Assembly (NCBI GenBank): GCA_009741485.1
Contig: CM019218.1
Coordinates: 53,598,517-53,662,516, forward strand
Origin: Malurus cyaneus samueli
Lineage: Eukaryota > Chordata > Aves > Passeriformes > Maluridae
Direction: 5' to 3'
DNA: 64,000 bases
Positions 1-10,639 of the stretch are shown here, piece after piece (within the stretch, counting starts at the first letter, position 1; each line of letters starts with the position of its first letter). A program made the position numbers and the translations under genes. The notes below the pieces were generated by a model. It ran no database searches. It saw nothing but the letters and a program-made list of their open reading frames with translations, and was not told the DNA's origin.

Positions 1-230
1 GGCCCCAGAACCCGCTCCGACCCCACGGGTGTTTTTGGCTGCGGGAGCTGAGCGAACCTGCTGCTGCTGTGAGCAAACAAACACGAGCCTGGCAAACGGC
101 AGCAAAGAAAACAACCCGCGAAGGCAGCGCGGGTGAAACTCTGGGCACCGGCGGGGCACGGGCTCTGACAATGATTAAACTGGCCAACCCAGATTTCCCG
201 GCAAGGCAGAGCAGGGCTGGGACCCGGTGG

Positions 231-350
231 TTCGTATTATGCAAATCACCTGGATCTGGGAGCATGAACGTTTGGGGCTGGAATTCCCCTCGGGCTGCCA
301 GATTGTTACGCCGCCCAAGCTATAAAAGCAGAGAGGCAGGCAGGGCTTGC
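231..350 (+). promoter_or_regulatory. ELF3: ELF3 core promoter (octamer, kappaB-like site, TATA box)
   Basis: A canonical TATA box (TATAAAAG) lies at 321-328, so transcription should start near 345-355. Upstream there is a perfect octamer ATGCAAAT at 239-246, a POU-factor site, and a palindromic kappaB-like site GGAATTCCCC at 280-289. Mammalian ELF3 is known to be induced by IL-1 and TNF through a proximal NF-kappaB site, so the kappaB motif fits the expected biology of the gene. Motifs and spacing are seen directly; their use in this bird is inference. Confidence 0.7.
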
Positions 351-889
351 CCATCGGCACCAGCCTCGCGGGGCCCATGAGCAGTGGCTAGCGGCCAGCA
401 GGGCTCCGTCCATCTCCCCTGGCTCCTCTCTGGATTAGCTGCCGCTCCCGGAGCTGCCATCGCAGAAGGTACCAAAGCTTTTTTTTGCCGAGGCCCGCTG
501 ACGTCCCCGAGCCCAGGACAGCCGCTCCGCTCTCCTCCCCGCGCACCTTCGCTCTGGCCGGGGATGCGCCTCGCTCTTTGCTCGCTCCACGTTCGCTGTC
601 CCTTTGGGGGACAGCGGGACAGCAGCTCCCCCTCCAGCCCCCGGGGTTTGGAAAGAGAACGGCACCGTTTGGCTTTTGTGAGCGCCGGGCAAGGGCTTGG
701 TCCCCTCCTGGCTGCTGTTTTTGGGATGCGCTCCTTGCGACTGGTTGAGAGGATTGGCGCTGTGGCACTGGACAGCGGGCAGCCGGAGTGGGCAGTGGCC
801 GAGTGTCCGTGTCCCCCACGGAGGGGCTGTGCCACACTGTGCTCTGCCAGCCACCGTCTTGCTGTCCCCCCTCACTGGCTGCCAGCAGG
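350..889 (+). other. ELF3: ELF3 non-coding first exon (approximate; two donor choices)
   Basis: The region from about 25 bases after the TATA box should be the 5' UTR exon. Two credible splice donors follow: AAG|GTACCA with GT at 469-470, and a stronger-looking CAGG|GTGAGC with GT at 890-891. Either would join to the acceptor just before the coding start at 1234. A five-codon upstream ORF (Met-Ser-Ser-Gly-stop) sits at 377-391. The exact transcription start and donor cannot be fixed without RNA data. Confidence 0.45.
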
Positions 890-1233
890 GTGAGCCCAGG
901 CTGCTGGGGACAGGGCTCTTGGCAAGCCCGGTGACTCCAGGTCCCCGGCTGGCCGCGGCTCAGCCTCCCTCTGTCGTGGCCCCTGAGGAGGCGGTGAGTC
1001 AGGCCCCAGCCCAGCCGGCAGGTGCTGGGTGGATATTTCTGCAGCAGTGACCTGAGAGGTGACGGCGGGCGGAGGGAGGGACAGCCCAACCTCGCCCAGC
1101 CTGACCCCGGGGTGCTCTCAGGAGTCAGTCCTGGCTACCAGGAATCAGTCCTGGCTAGCAGGAGTGCTGCGGGCTGGGATCCCCCTGCCTCCACGGGGCC
1201 GGGACTCACTGTCATCTCTCGGCACAGAGCTCC

Positions 1234-1396
1234 ATGGCAGGATCTTGTGAGATCAGCAACATCTTCTCCAACTACATCAGCGCCATGTACCAGCCAGACG
1301 AGGTGCAGCCAGCCCTGGACGTGCTGGGACACCTTGGGGACGACAACAACCTGGGGCTCGGCCTCCCTGCCAGCCAGCCCCCAGCTCAGAGCACAG
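1234..1396 (+). CDS. ELF3: ELF3 coding exon 1 (aa 1-54)
   Basis: Encodes the conserved opening MAGSCEISNIFSNY and a variable stretch up to PPAQST. The donor is gcacag|gtagga, ending in phase 1. The acceptor lies just upstream of the ATG (ggcacag), so this exon also carries a few bases of 5' UTR. Confidence 0.93.
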
Positions 1397-4147
1397 GTAG
1401 GACCAGCGGGGTGGCAGGGGTGGTACTGGGGAGCTGGCAGTGCCACTGGCTGGGAACAGCACTGCAAGGTCCTTATCACCCTGGGACAGATCAACAGCTT
1501 CCCCCATGCCTCAGTTTCCCCAGGGAAAGGCCACAAGGCTTGGGAGGAGACCCTGGGTGGCACAAGGTGACCTGGGAGCTCACCTGATTTATAGGGGACA
1601 TGGGGCAATCGTCCTCCTCCTCCAGCATGGCACAGGGGACAGGCTGCCAGGGCTCACCAGGAGCAGTTTGGAAGTGTAATTCTGGCAGTGGGGGGGACCA
1701 TCATGGGATAGTGCTCAGGGCAGCATGATAAACACATCAGCAGAGCAGGGGGGATCGCAGCACTACCGGGACAAATGGCACCAAAACCTGCGGTGGAGGC
1801 AGTGTGGGGTCATTGGTGTCCACAGGGCAGGGCGCTAAGGACCCTTTAGTCCCACAGCTCTCCAAGTGCAGGGCCTGCAGGGTCACCACGGGATCAGAGC
1901 AGGTGCCCAGGGACCACCAGCAGCCCCCATGTGGGGCTGGCATGGCCGTCCCGCTCTGAGCCCCACTCTCGCCCCTTGCAGACAAGCCCGAGTGGTTCAG
2001 CGAGCTGCCCTACTTCTGGACCAAGGTGCAGGTGCTGGAGTGGATCAGTTACCATGTGGAGAAGAACAAGTACGACGCCAGCTCCATCGACTTCTCCTGC
2101 TGCAACATGGACGGGCACGCGCTGTGCCACTGCAGCCGGGAGCAGATGCGCCTCATCTTTGGGCCCCTGGGGGACGAGCTCTACGACCGCCTGCACGAGA
2201 TCAGTGAGTGCACCGAGCTCTCCCTCCCCGGCAGCTCCGGGGATGAGGCTCAGAGCTTCCACTAGCCCATTCCCTGCCATTCCTGGGCACTGCAGAGGGT
2301 GTGGGGGCACCCACAGTCCAGGCACGGCCCGGCTCTGGTCCCAGTGTGCGCCGTTCCCTTCACACGGGCTTTGCTAATCCCAGTTCTTCACTCCTGCAGC
2401 CTCTGATGAGCTGAATTGGATTATTGACCTGCTGGAAAAAGAGGATGCGACTTCCCAGCCCTTCCTGAACTCCAGCCACCTGGGTAAGAGAGGGGCCCTG
2501 GCCAAGCCTTCTCCCCTTTTCTGATGGCACCAAGGCCAACCCTTCTCCCCTTCTCTGCCCCTTCCAGAGTTGGGAAATCCCTGCACCAAGGACTCCCTGG
2601 AGGACTTAAAGCCCACAAACCCTTTCCTATCCACAGACTTCACCTGCTTGCCAGGTGCCATGTCCCCAGGCAGCTCTGATGTCTCAGGTCAGTGTTTTTG
2701 TTTTGGGTTTGGGTCTTGCAGCGGTCTGGTGGTAGGGGAAGCGGTGGGAACCAGGGGGAAAGGTCTCCCCACGCCAGCAGGTCTGAGCTCTGATCCTTTG
2801 CCTCTCAGGGCCTGTGATGTCCCACAGCCCCAACTCTCAGGACTCCGGTGGAAGTGACCTCGACCTCGACCCTGCAGAATCCAAGCTCTTCCCGGACGGT
2901 GAGTTGTGTCCACCCAGACAGGAGCTGGGAGGGGAGGGCTGGCTCTCGGCCATTTGTGCTCATCCCGCCTGGTCATGATTTAGGGACAACACCTGAACAC
3001 CCATCCTCACACTGGGAAGGAGGGAAAGGTCATTTTTCTGAGCGCTCTGCTTCTGTTTCTCTCCACTGAGCAGGGTGATGGGCAGGGCTGGCATAGCTGG
3101 GCAGCAGTGGGGGAGGGGATGGGTGGTGGCAGGTGGGTAAAGACTGCAGCCAGAGATCCTGGGCACAGAAATCAGTGTTTGGTACTGATCCTAGCTGGTG
3201 GTGATACCAGGAATACCAGGAATGCCAGGAAGCAGTAGGGTTTGGGGAAGGAACAGTGTCCTGCTCTAAGCATAGTGAGATGGAGGGAATGGGGTCACCT
3301 TGCTCTCGGGTTTTTATTTCCCTGGTACCTGGGCCTCAAAAGAGGGTCCTTCTGGTGCCCAGGAGGACAGGGAGGGGGCTGCAGCCGAGCACATGCTGCC
3401 CAGGCTGACGTGTGCCCCTCTCTGTGTGCACAGACCACTTTCCAGGCAGCAAAAAGGGGGACGGCAAACACGGCAAGCGGAAACGGGGCCGGCCCCGAAA
3501 GCTCAGCAAGGAGAGCAGAGACTGCCTGGAGAACAGGAAGAGCAAACACTGTACGTGAGCCCTTCAGCCCTGCAGGAGCCTGGGCTGCCTCCCCTGGCTT
3601 CATGGGGCACAGTGGGAGGGAGAGCCACGGGTTTAGTGGGGTTTGGGGAGATCCAAAGTGCAAGGAGCTGCGGGAGCTTCCCTCCTTGACAGCTCCCTCT
3701 CTGTCCTCTTTCAGCCCCAAGAGGCACCCACCTGTGGGAGTTTATCCGGGACATCCTGATCCACCCCGAGCTGAACGAGGGGCTCATGAAGTGGGAGGAC
3801 CGGCGCGAGGGCGTCTTCAAGTTCCTGCGCTCGGAAGCGGTGGCTCAGCTCTGGGGCCAGAAGAAGAAAAACAGCAGCATGACCTACGAGAAGCTGAGCA
3901 GAGCCATGCGGTGAGTGCCCTCCCCACGCTGTCCTGGGGGACCTGCCCTGCTGGGGCTCAGCCTGAGCAGCTCCTCAGGGTGTGGGGCAGCACCCAGAGT
4001 CCTGATTCCACCCCCCTCTCCTGCAGATATTACTACAAGAGAGAGATCTTAGAGAGAGTGGACGGGCGACGGCTGGTGTACAAGTTTGGGAAGAACTCGA
4101 GTGGCTGGAAGGAAGAGGAGGTGCTCAACAGGAACAAGGAGCTGTAG
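1234..4147 (+). CDS. ELF3: ELF3, ETS-family transcription factor (gene span of eight coding exons)
   Basis: Epithelium-specific ETS transcription factor ELF3 (ESE-1), which acts in the nucleus at GGAA sites. Coding exons: 1234-1396, 1982-2203, 2400-2483, 2568-2687, 2809-2898, 3434-3550, 3715-3910 and 4027-4147. All introns are GT-AG and phases agree throughout (phase 1 at every junction except the last, phase 2). The sum is 1113 nt, or 370 aa plus stop; human ELF3 is 371 aa. The order of parts matches the family: conserved N-terminus (CEISNIFSNY), Pointed domain (about 60-130), acidic activation helix (SDELNWIIDLLEKED, about 130-144), Ser/Asp-rich stretch (about 185-225), basic AT-hook segment (KRKRGRPRK, about 240-250) and a C-terminal ETS domain (about 267-360). 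The start ATG has a good context (tccATGG) and aligns with the family start. No frameshift or missing motif is seen, so the gene looks intact. Confidence 0.96.
1982..2203 (+). CDS. ELF3: ELF3 coding exon 2, Pointed (PNT/SAM-like) domain
   Basis: The acceptor ccttgcag at 1981 and the donor at 2204 (gtgagt) bound 222 nt that code for aa 55-128. Conserved Pointed-domain residues are easy to see: WISYHVEKNKYDAS, then NMDGHALC and LIFGPLGDELYDRL. The domain mediates protein contacts in ETS factors. Confidence 0.93.
2400..2483 (+). CDS. ELF3: ELF3 coding exon 3, activation helix
   Basis: Encodes SDELNWIIDLLEKED, the amphipathic acidic transactivation segment of ESE-1 proteins, followed by a serine- and asparagine-rich stretch. 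Acceptor ctcctgcag, donor gtaaga, phase 1 on both sides. Confidence 0.9.
2568..2687 (+). CDS. ELF3: ELF3 coding exon 4, with a possible internal acceptor
   Basis: Encodes the linker ending in SPGSSDVS, which is conserved with mammals. The first half (CTKDSLEDLKPTNPF) is not obviously conserved. A second acceptor (ttcctatccacag) ends at 2636, and exon use from 2637 would keep the frame and drop 23 codons. I chose the longer form because both 3' splice sites are plausible and the reading frame is open throughout. Confidence 0.8.
2809..2898 (+). CDS. ELF3: ELF3 coding exon 5, Ser/Asp-rich segment
   Basis: Encodes SQDSGGSDLDLDPAESKLFPDG, which corresponds to the serine- and aspartate-rich domain of ELF3. 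Acceptor cctctcag, donor gtgagt, phase 1 on both sides. Confidence 0.9.
3434..3550 (+). CDS. ELF3: ELF3 coding exon 6, AT-hook / basic segment
   Basis: Encodes a lysine- and arginine-rich stretch with KHGKRKRGRPRKLSK, an AT-hook-like minor-groove binder that also serves for nuclear import in ESE-1. Acceptor gtgcacag, donor gtacgtg, phase 1. Confidence 0.92.
3715..3910 (+). CDS. ELF3: ELF3 coding exon 7, first part of ETS domain
   Basis: Starts with GTHLWEFIRDILIHPELNEG and runs to MTYEKLSRAM, covering ETS helices 1 and 2 and the start of recognition helix 3. The tryptophans typical of ETS folds are present. The intron splits the arginine codon within RAMRYYY. Confidence 0.95.
4027..4147 (+). 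CDS. ELF3: ELF3 coding exon 8, recognition helix end and C-terminus
   Basis: Continues with RYYYKREILERVDGRRLVYKFG, which completes the DNA-recognition helix and the final beta strands, and ends with KEEEVLNRNKEL and TAG at 4145-4147. Confidence 0.95.
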
Positions 4148-5045
4148 GAGTCCTGGATCTAGAGCCAGGGTCTGCCAAGCCCCTCAGGGCCAGCCCTGAG
4201 CTGGGCTTCTTGACAGGAAACTTTGCCTGAAGCTGTATCTGGAAGCTGCTGCCCCGTGCAGCGCGTGGAACTCGCGTGGGCACGCTCGTGTGTGCCGGTG
4301 ACTGCCAGCACCGAGGGGCTCAGAGCCACATTTTGGCTCCAGTAGGTTCTTGCCAAACGTGCTTTCCCTTGTTGGATTCATACCTGGAGCCACGGGGCTG
4401 TTTCAAAACCTGGACGGATGCAGAGGGGAAGAGAAGTTGTGCTGTCACCCCACCTCCAGCTGGGCAGAGGAGCAGCACATTTGTGTCACCCGTGACTGGA
4501 CAGGGCTTGTCCCAGCTGGGGGGTGTCCCCTGTCACTGCTTGCACTGTGCCCCGTCCTGCTGGCTGCACGTGGGTTGGGTGAGGCCCCCTTTGTGGAGCA
4601 GCTTCTCATCTATCAGAGAAGATGACAACATTGTGGAGCTTCCCCTGGCCCCAGAAAGCCCTCCGTGAGAAGAGGACGTGGGACAGCGAGGCCGTGCTGC
4701 ATTTTCCAGCCCAGCTGCAGGACTGTGGCTGGAGACGGGCCTTTTCCTCAAAAGTAGCTTCTAATTTATGTAAGACCCAAAAAAACAAAGCACAGAGTGA
4801 ATGTACAGATATATTTTTTCACGACTGAGATGTTCCAGTGTGAGAGTGTGTGCTGTGGGGCACACAAGTGTGTGGTGGCAGGTGGTGATGCTCAGCTGGA
4901 CTGAAGTGATGTCACAGGGCACAGACTGGTGCTGTGCCAGCCACGGGAGGGGACACCAACCCAGCCAAGCACCCGGCAGGTGCATGTGGTTTCCTCCTTT
5001 TCAAATGGGAATATAAGATGAATAAATTGTTGGTTTGTTGGGTTT
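4148..5045 (+). other. ELF3: ELF3 3' UTR
   Basis: About 900 bases with no conserved reading frame follow the stop codon, up to the first good poly(A) signal. AT-rich stretches near 4750-4830 (aatttatgtaag, atatatttttt) might affect mRNA stability, but no classic AUUUA cluster is present. Confidence 0.75.
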
Positions 5046-5060
5046 TTTGTACCTACCTGT
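5021..5060 (+). terminator. ELF3: ELF3 poly(A) signal and downstream element
   Basis: AATAAA at 5021-5026 is followed within 10-25 bases by a GT/T-rich stretch (tggtttgttgggttttttg). This is the usual arrangement for cleavage and polyadenylation. Confidence 0.8.
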
Positions 5061-6165
5061 AATTTTTCTTGTTTTTTCTTAAAGACATGGTGGGGACCAG
5101 GCCTGTGTTAGCTGGGATGTCCTGTGGCATAAACCCTGTCTGCCACCATCTCCTGGGGTGGTACAGGGCCACAGGGTCTTCCTCAGTGGGAGGGGGGCTT
5201 GTCCCAGACTGGCTCAAAGCCACCCATGGAGGGGCCATCTCACACTCTTCCCAAACCTTGGCCCTTCTGAGGACCCTTCAGAGCTCCAGCCCTGGCCCTG
5301 GCCATCCCTGGAGCCCAGAGTTCACCTCTCCCAGGCTGATGGGAAGCCAAGTCCTGGGTGCTCTGGGGAGGGGATTCTCTCTCAGCACCCTCCCCATTAA
5401 TCTCCCCAGCCTGGATGGGGGTGATAGCCTGGGGCATGACCTTCAGCCCCGCTCTGGCCTGCCAGGAAACCATGAAGGAACATCAAGAAGCAGCACAGGC
5501 ATTGCACTTTGGTTGATATTGATTAATATTAATCATCTCCCAGCCTGGCTGTTTTCTGGCCTCTTCCAGGACCTGGGTGACATCAGGGACCACATTTCAG
5601 GAGGGGGGACTGCACTGACCTGCCAATGTGGGCAGCCCAAGCACATCACCAGTGCCATCTTCTCTCCCCCAGCTGGGAGGAGGCCCGGAGGTTGTCCAGG
5701 GATGCTGAGATGATCTCCCCAACCCCAGGACACCCCTGTGGGGTGGAAAGAAGGAACTGAGGGTGTTGGAGGCCAAGCAGGCTCTCAGATCTGTTCCCAG
5801 CATGAACCTGGTAGTGTCTCTGAACACTGCTGGGCACCAGAGGAGCTTGGTGCCACCGTGCCCTTCTGCTGGTGCCCAGGACCTGCTGAATGTGGGCACA
5901 CAGGGCACTGGGTGCTGCTCAGTGCCTGCTCACCCCCCACGAGAAAAACCCTGGGATTTGTCCTTGGAGCTGGGAGCTGCACCAGGTCTGGGATGCCTGG
6001 GTAAAAGCCATGGCTCATGCTCTGGGTGGTTTCAGCCACTGCCTGGAGGGACTGAGGCAAGAAGCCAGACCATCAGCAGGAGGGTGAGGGGAGGTTTTGG
6101 GGTGCCCCGGGACAGTAAAGATGCTTTGCAAAGCCTGAGATGCATTTTTGGTGGGGGGATCCAGC
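5061..6165. other. Intergenic, no gene seen
   Basis: Moderately GC-rich sequence just beyond ELF3. Open frames here lack splice signals, repeats of known type or recognisable motifs. I see no RNA gene. Confidence 0.5.
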
Positions 6166-6167
6166 CA

Positions 6168-6470
6168 TTATTGTAGAATCATCGAATGCAGAACAGTTTG
6201 GGATGGTAGGGGCCATAAAACCCATCTCATTCCACCTCCTGCCATGAGCAGGGACGCCTTGCCCTATCCCAGGTTGCTGCAAGTCCCACCCAACCTGGCC
6301 TTGGACACTTCCAGGGCTCCAGGGGCAGCCACAGCTTTCTGAGTGACCTGTGCCAGGGCCTCCCCACCCTCACAGGGAAGGATTTTTTCCTAATATCTAA
6401 TCTAAATCTCTCCTCCATTAATTTAAAACCACTCTCCCTGTCCTGTCACTGTCTGCCCATGTTCCCCTAC
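6168..6470 (-). repeat. CR1 LINE 3' fragment
   Basis: On the + strand it begins like a reversed CR1 tail (gaatcatcgaatgcagaaca) and continues with the family block cacctcctgccatgagcagg, then ggccttggacacttccaggg and the aggaattctttccctgtga-like segment in reverse. The coding part of the LINE is absent, so it is a dead 5'-truncated copy. Confidence 0.85.
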
Positions 6471-7111
6471 TGCCCTTCATTGCTGCCAGAGGCCTGGTAC
6501 TGTTCACATCCCCACCCTGCACCTGCAGGAGTGGGACACACTGCGAAAGGGAGCAGTAAACCCTTCAGAGCAGGTCTCTCACAGACCATCTGGGCTGTCC
6601 CCAGGCCCTGTGCTGGCTGAAGCAGCTGGAATTGCTCCCAGTGTGCCTGACCCCAGCTTGAGTGTGAGGCTGGTTGCTCGAGCATCCTCCTAGAGATGCT
6701 GCAGCAACAGCAAGGGCATGACCCACTTGCTCTGCAGGCATAGAAGGTGCTCATGGGCCAGACCCAACTTCTTTTTTTGTGGGTTTGACTGCTGTTTACA
6801 TGTGGAGCTGCCCTGCTGGTCCACCTGGGATACCTGGTCTCACATGGAGACCTCTTTTCCTTGCCTTCCAGTGTGCTGGGCTGAAATTGTGTTGCTCCCA
6901 GATACAGGCTGGGATGAGGTGATCAGAGCTGCCCTGTGGTGCAAGGAGAGATCCCAGTGCCTGGGTGTGACCCTGGAGCCAGTCCATGCCCTGGGCTGCA
7001 GCCAGCCCTCCGTCATGTCCCTTGCGTAACCCTCCCCAGGGAACAGGTTTTCCTGGCTGCTGCCTGCAGTGTGTGGAGGGTGCTCCAGCTCCATCCCTGC
7101 CCTCCCGCAGC

Positions 7112-7157
7112 TCCTGCAGGGCTGGCTGCAGGGGTGGCTGCAGGGGTGGCTGCAGGG
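7112..7157. repeat. 12-bp tandem repeat
   Basis: About three units of ggctgcaggggt in a row, just upstream of the larger minisatellite. Confidence 0.75.
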
Positions 7158-7195
7158 ACAGTGTCCAGCCTGCCACCCACACCAGCAGCACAGGT

Positions 7196-7865
7196 GGGAG
7201 GGGACCAGCCCAGTGCTGGGTGACACAGGCATGGCACAAAGGACAGGGGGGTGGGACAAGCCCAGTGCTGGGTGACACCGGCATGGCACAGGGGAAGCAG
7301 GGCCAGCCCAGTGTTGGGTGACACCGGCATGGCACAGGGGACAGGGGGAGCAGGTTGCAGCACAGTGCTGGGTTGCATCCGCATGGCACACAGGCAGGCG
7401 CGAGCAGGGCCAGCCCAGTGCTGGGTGACATCGGCAATGGACAGAGGGACAGGGGGAGCAGGGCCAGTGCTGGGTGACACCAGCATGGCACAGGGGACAG
7501 GGGGAGCAGGGCAGTGCTCTGTGACCAAGCATGGCACAGGGGACAGGGGGAGCAGGGCCAGCCCAGTGCTGGGTGACATCGGCATGGCACAAGGGACAGG
7601 GGGAGCAGGGCCAACCCAGTGCTGGGTGACACCGGCAGGCAGGGAAGCAGGGCCACCAGTGTTGGGTGACACCGCATGGCACAGGGGACAGGGGGACGGG
7701 CCAGCACAGTGCGGTGGACGATCGGCATGGCACAAGGGAAGGGGATGGGACCAGCCAGTGCTGGTGACACTGGCATGGCACAGGGGACGGGGGAGCAGGG
7801 CCGCCCAGTGCTGGGTCACATCACCATGGCACAGGGGACAGGGGGAGCGGGGCCAGCCCAACCCC
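7196..7865. repeat. GC-rich minisatellite, about 50-bp unit, about 13 copies
   Basis: Each unit holds a core such as cccagtgctgggtgacaccg, then ggcatggcacaggggacagg and gggagcagggcc. Copies vary by small indels and substitutions. The long open frames seen on both strands here come from the repeat period and are not genes. Confidence 0.93.
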
Positions 7866-7869
7866 AAGC

Positions 7870-8230
7870 TGGGGCTGGTGGGAGCGGGCTGTGCTGCTGG
7901 CTGCTGTCCCCGGGGTTTGGGGTTGTGGGCGAGGTGTTTGTTCTCCGTCAATAGATAACCCCGGCAGGTTGGCAGTGCGAGGGGAGCACTTTGTCACGCA
8001 GCCTGGTGCCCTGCCAAGCGCGCCTTGTTTGCTCAGGCAGTTTCATTTCTTTCCCCGCTGCAGTTGGTGTTACCTAACTGGCCCGGGACAATGTTTAACC
8101 AGCCCCAACAGCAGCAGGGAACCTGTCTGCCTCGCCTGCTGTGCCCCCGCTGTCCCCGCTGCCATCGCTGAGCGGGTGGCACGCCAGGCTTGGGGCAGAG
8201 ACAGGGGGGGCTGTGGATCATGAAAGTGTG
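7870..8230. other. Non-repeat stretch between minisatellite and CR1
   Basis: No gene seen. Around 7960-8110 the sequence is not tandem-repeated and contains forkhead-like TGTTTGC and AACAATG motifs. It could be a regulatory block for ELF3, but nothing proves it. Confidence 0.3.
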
Positions 8231-8249
8231 AAAAGGGTTTGGAAGGGGA

Positions 8250-8475
8250 TTTACAGACCACCATGATGCACTCCCTGTGCCATGGCAGGGACACCTTCCA
8301 CTGTCCCAGGGTGTTCCAAGCCCTGTCCAACCTGGCCTTGGGCACTTCCAGGGATCCAGGGACAGCCACAGCTGCTCTGGGCACCCTGTGCCAGGGCCTC
8401 CCCAACCTCACAGGGAAGGATTCCTTCCCCATATCCCATCTAACCCTGCCCTCTGTCCATGCGAAGACATTTCCC
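8250..8475 (-). repeat. CR1 LINE 3' fragment
   Basis: Carries the reversed CR1 landmarks: ccatggcagggacaccttcc, gtccaacctggccttgggca and caacctcacagggaaggatt. Truncated, no coding region. Confidence 0.85.
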
Positions 8476-8479
8476 TTGT

Positions 8480-9130
8480 CCCTTGAGGTCCCCCAGCGGT
8501 GTGGGTGCCTTGTGAGAGAAGAGGAGGAGGAGGCAGGGCTGTGTGGGCACAGAGAGGAGCAGCAGATCCTGTAAAATGTGAAATGTGTGTGGGTCTGGGG
8601 ATGAAGAGCCAGGAGGGGCTGGACAGAGAGAGCAAGGCTAGAGACACTCACAGACCAAGAGATGGACACAACCAGCTCACAGCCGGGGTATCCCTGCAGT
8701 GACCCCAAAACCCAAACTGAGCCACCCCAGCGGAGCCTCCCAGCACACTGGCACAAAAAACAGACCGTTTGTTTATTTTTTTTATTCTCTTCAGAGGTGC
8801 CTGGATTTTATGGCTGTGGCAAGCCATGACAGGAACTGAAGAAAAAGAGAATTTTTCTCCAAGACAGCCTCTCGTGGTACTTTTACCCTGGGATCTGTTG
8901 GGAGACTTTTCCCATCAGGTGGTCACAAGCTGAACATGCTTCTGGCACACAGTTCCCATGGAAACATCTCGGGAATCCTTCAAGTCTCAGCATTAAGGTG
9001 TGATTTGTCTCCCTCAAGGCTTCCCAAAGGGGCACAGGGGCCATTGCTCAGCCCTGGTCCCGGTTAGGGAACAGAGAGCAGTTTGCCCTGGTCACTGCTT
9101 CCCTCAGACCTGTGGCCAAAAGAGGGTTGC
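8480..9130. other. Intergenic, no gene seen
   Basis: Contains a short A/T-rich stretch near 8755-8790. A segment at 8998-9035 (tttgtctccctcaaggcttc) recurs with changes at 10367-10400, so part of it belongs to a dispersed repeat. Confidence 0.4.
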
Positions 9131-9132
9131 TG

Positions 9133-9562
9133 TGATGCCTTAAGATTTTTAGCTTCTATATTTTTCATGTATCTGTATTCTCGTACTTCTCCAGTGCACA
9201 GCACTGAGCTCCTGTTCTCACATCTTTAGACAAAACAATTCCTCTCTGGGCCTGAAATCCAAGGACACTTCACTGCCTCAGAGCCCCAAAATCTGTAAAT
9301 AACAGAGAATTGGGGGCAGCAGCTTGGGGGGATTGACATCATCACCTGAAGGTGTCATTGGAGAATTGGGCCTGATGTGTTCATGAGACAGAACTGATAA
9401 AAGATGAAGATCTCGTGACTTGGGGTCTATTTTGGGTGTAGCCTCAGAAGGAAGATTTCTCTGCCCTGAATGCACCTGTAGGCCTGGATTAAACTTGTCT
9501 GCTTTTTAATCTCTTTAACTTTGTCTGGCCCCTGTTTGAGGTAGGCCCTGTTTTAGGCCTGT
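9133..9562 (+). mobile_element. Solo LTR of an avian ERV (family also at 58924-59350)
   Basis: Matches the reverse complement of 58924-59350 over its whole length. It starts TGATGCCTTAAG and ends near TTTTAGGCCT; the other copy shows the terminal inverted repeat TGATGCC/GGCATC more clearly. A TATA-like gataaaaga (near 9397) and an ATTAAA signal (near 9489) lie in the order expected for U3-R-U5. No internal viral genes flank it, so it is a solo LTR. Confidence 0.75.
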
Positions 9563-10635
9563 GGCTGTTTTAGGTCCAGGCTTTCAGCTGTGGCTGAAAT
9601 CGCTGAGTGGGGACAGAGAAATGGGGTGAGGGGAGAGGTTTCATCTGCACCAGCCAGAAGGTGTCCGATATCCCACATGCCAGACCATGAACTGCCCCCA
9701 AGCACAGCAGCGTGACCTGATTTTCCAGCCAAGCCGGACCGCGGCCATCCCGAGCAATGGGAATGCAGTGGGGATGGGGACAGGGACAGCCCGGGGCAGG
9801 CAGGGACCATCCTTGTGGCTCCCACTGCTCCCTCTGCCTTCCAGCCTCCCGCTGTCCCTGCTGGCTTTCACCCTTTCTCACCCTGCTGCCTTCACAGGGA
9901 TGGCAGAGAGGGGAGGGCATAGGAACCACGCTCCTTTGGGGAGGGGAATTGCTGCCCAGAGTGAGACAAAAGGGTGTGGAGCGGTGGAACTACTGCTCAG
10001 AGGGGTCAGGGATGGAGCTTTAGAGGCTCTGCTGGGGGCAGGAGGGTGAATGTTTGGGGTGTTACATCCCTGCGCTCCTGAAAGTGGCACTGCACAGGTG
10101 GGGCTGTGACTCAGGTCAGGGGTGGAGGGCAGGGGACCCACATCACCCAGGGGACCCACATCACCCAGGGTTTGGGCAGGACAGCACTGCCAGGGCTTCC
10201 CAGCAGGGTCCTGCCATGGCAGGCTCCATCCCAGCCTGCTCTCAGGGCTGGGCAGGGCCCCCAGAGCTGCATCCCCACTCCTGGGGTACCTGTGCTCCCC
10301 CAGAGCTTCATCCCTGCTCCGGGGTACCTGCAGGCACCTGGGCTCCCCCTCCCTCTGAGCCCCACGGTGAGATTTATCTCCCTCAAGACTTCCCAAAGGG
10401 AAAGAGGGGCCATTTCTTCAATAATCACTTCCAGCAGTGGCTGCCAGGGGTGCCCACCTGGCCAGGGCAGCTGCCTGCTGCCAGGAGCTCAGCTGGCAGC
10501 CCCGGGCTGTTTGGTGGTTTAACAGGAGAATGGCTGTTCCCACTCTAGGAATAGGGAAGCTGGTGCAGCTGCTGGGACCAGAGGCAGCAGGCAGCCAGAG
10601 ATGTGGGGAAGCACCCTCAGAGCATGAGGATACCC
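9563..10635. other. Intergenic with small direct repeats
   Basis: Holds a 20-bp unit (ggggacccacatcacccagg) repeated near 10130-10165 and a roughly 52-bp unit around 10265-10345 (gggtacctg ... agctgcatcc). No gene seen. Confidence 0.5.
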
Positions 10636-10639
10636 TCCT

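Noticed and set aside
320..1089. Several 100-230-aa frames around the ELF3 leader on both strands
   Set aside because: CpG- and GC-rich promoter sequence keeps frames open. None has a known domain, and they overlap each other on both strands.
6796..7951. Reverse-strand frames of over 300 aa rich in Cys, Pro and His
   Set aside because: They lie in the 50-bp minisatellite. All frames stay open because of the repeat, and the peptide repeats the unit.
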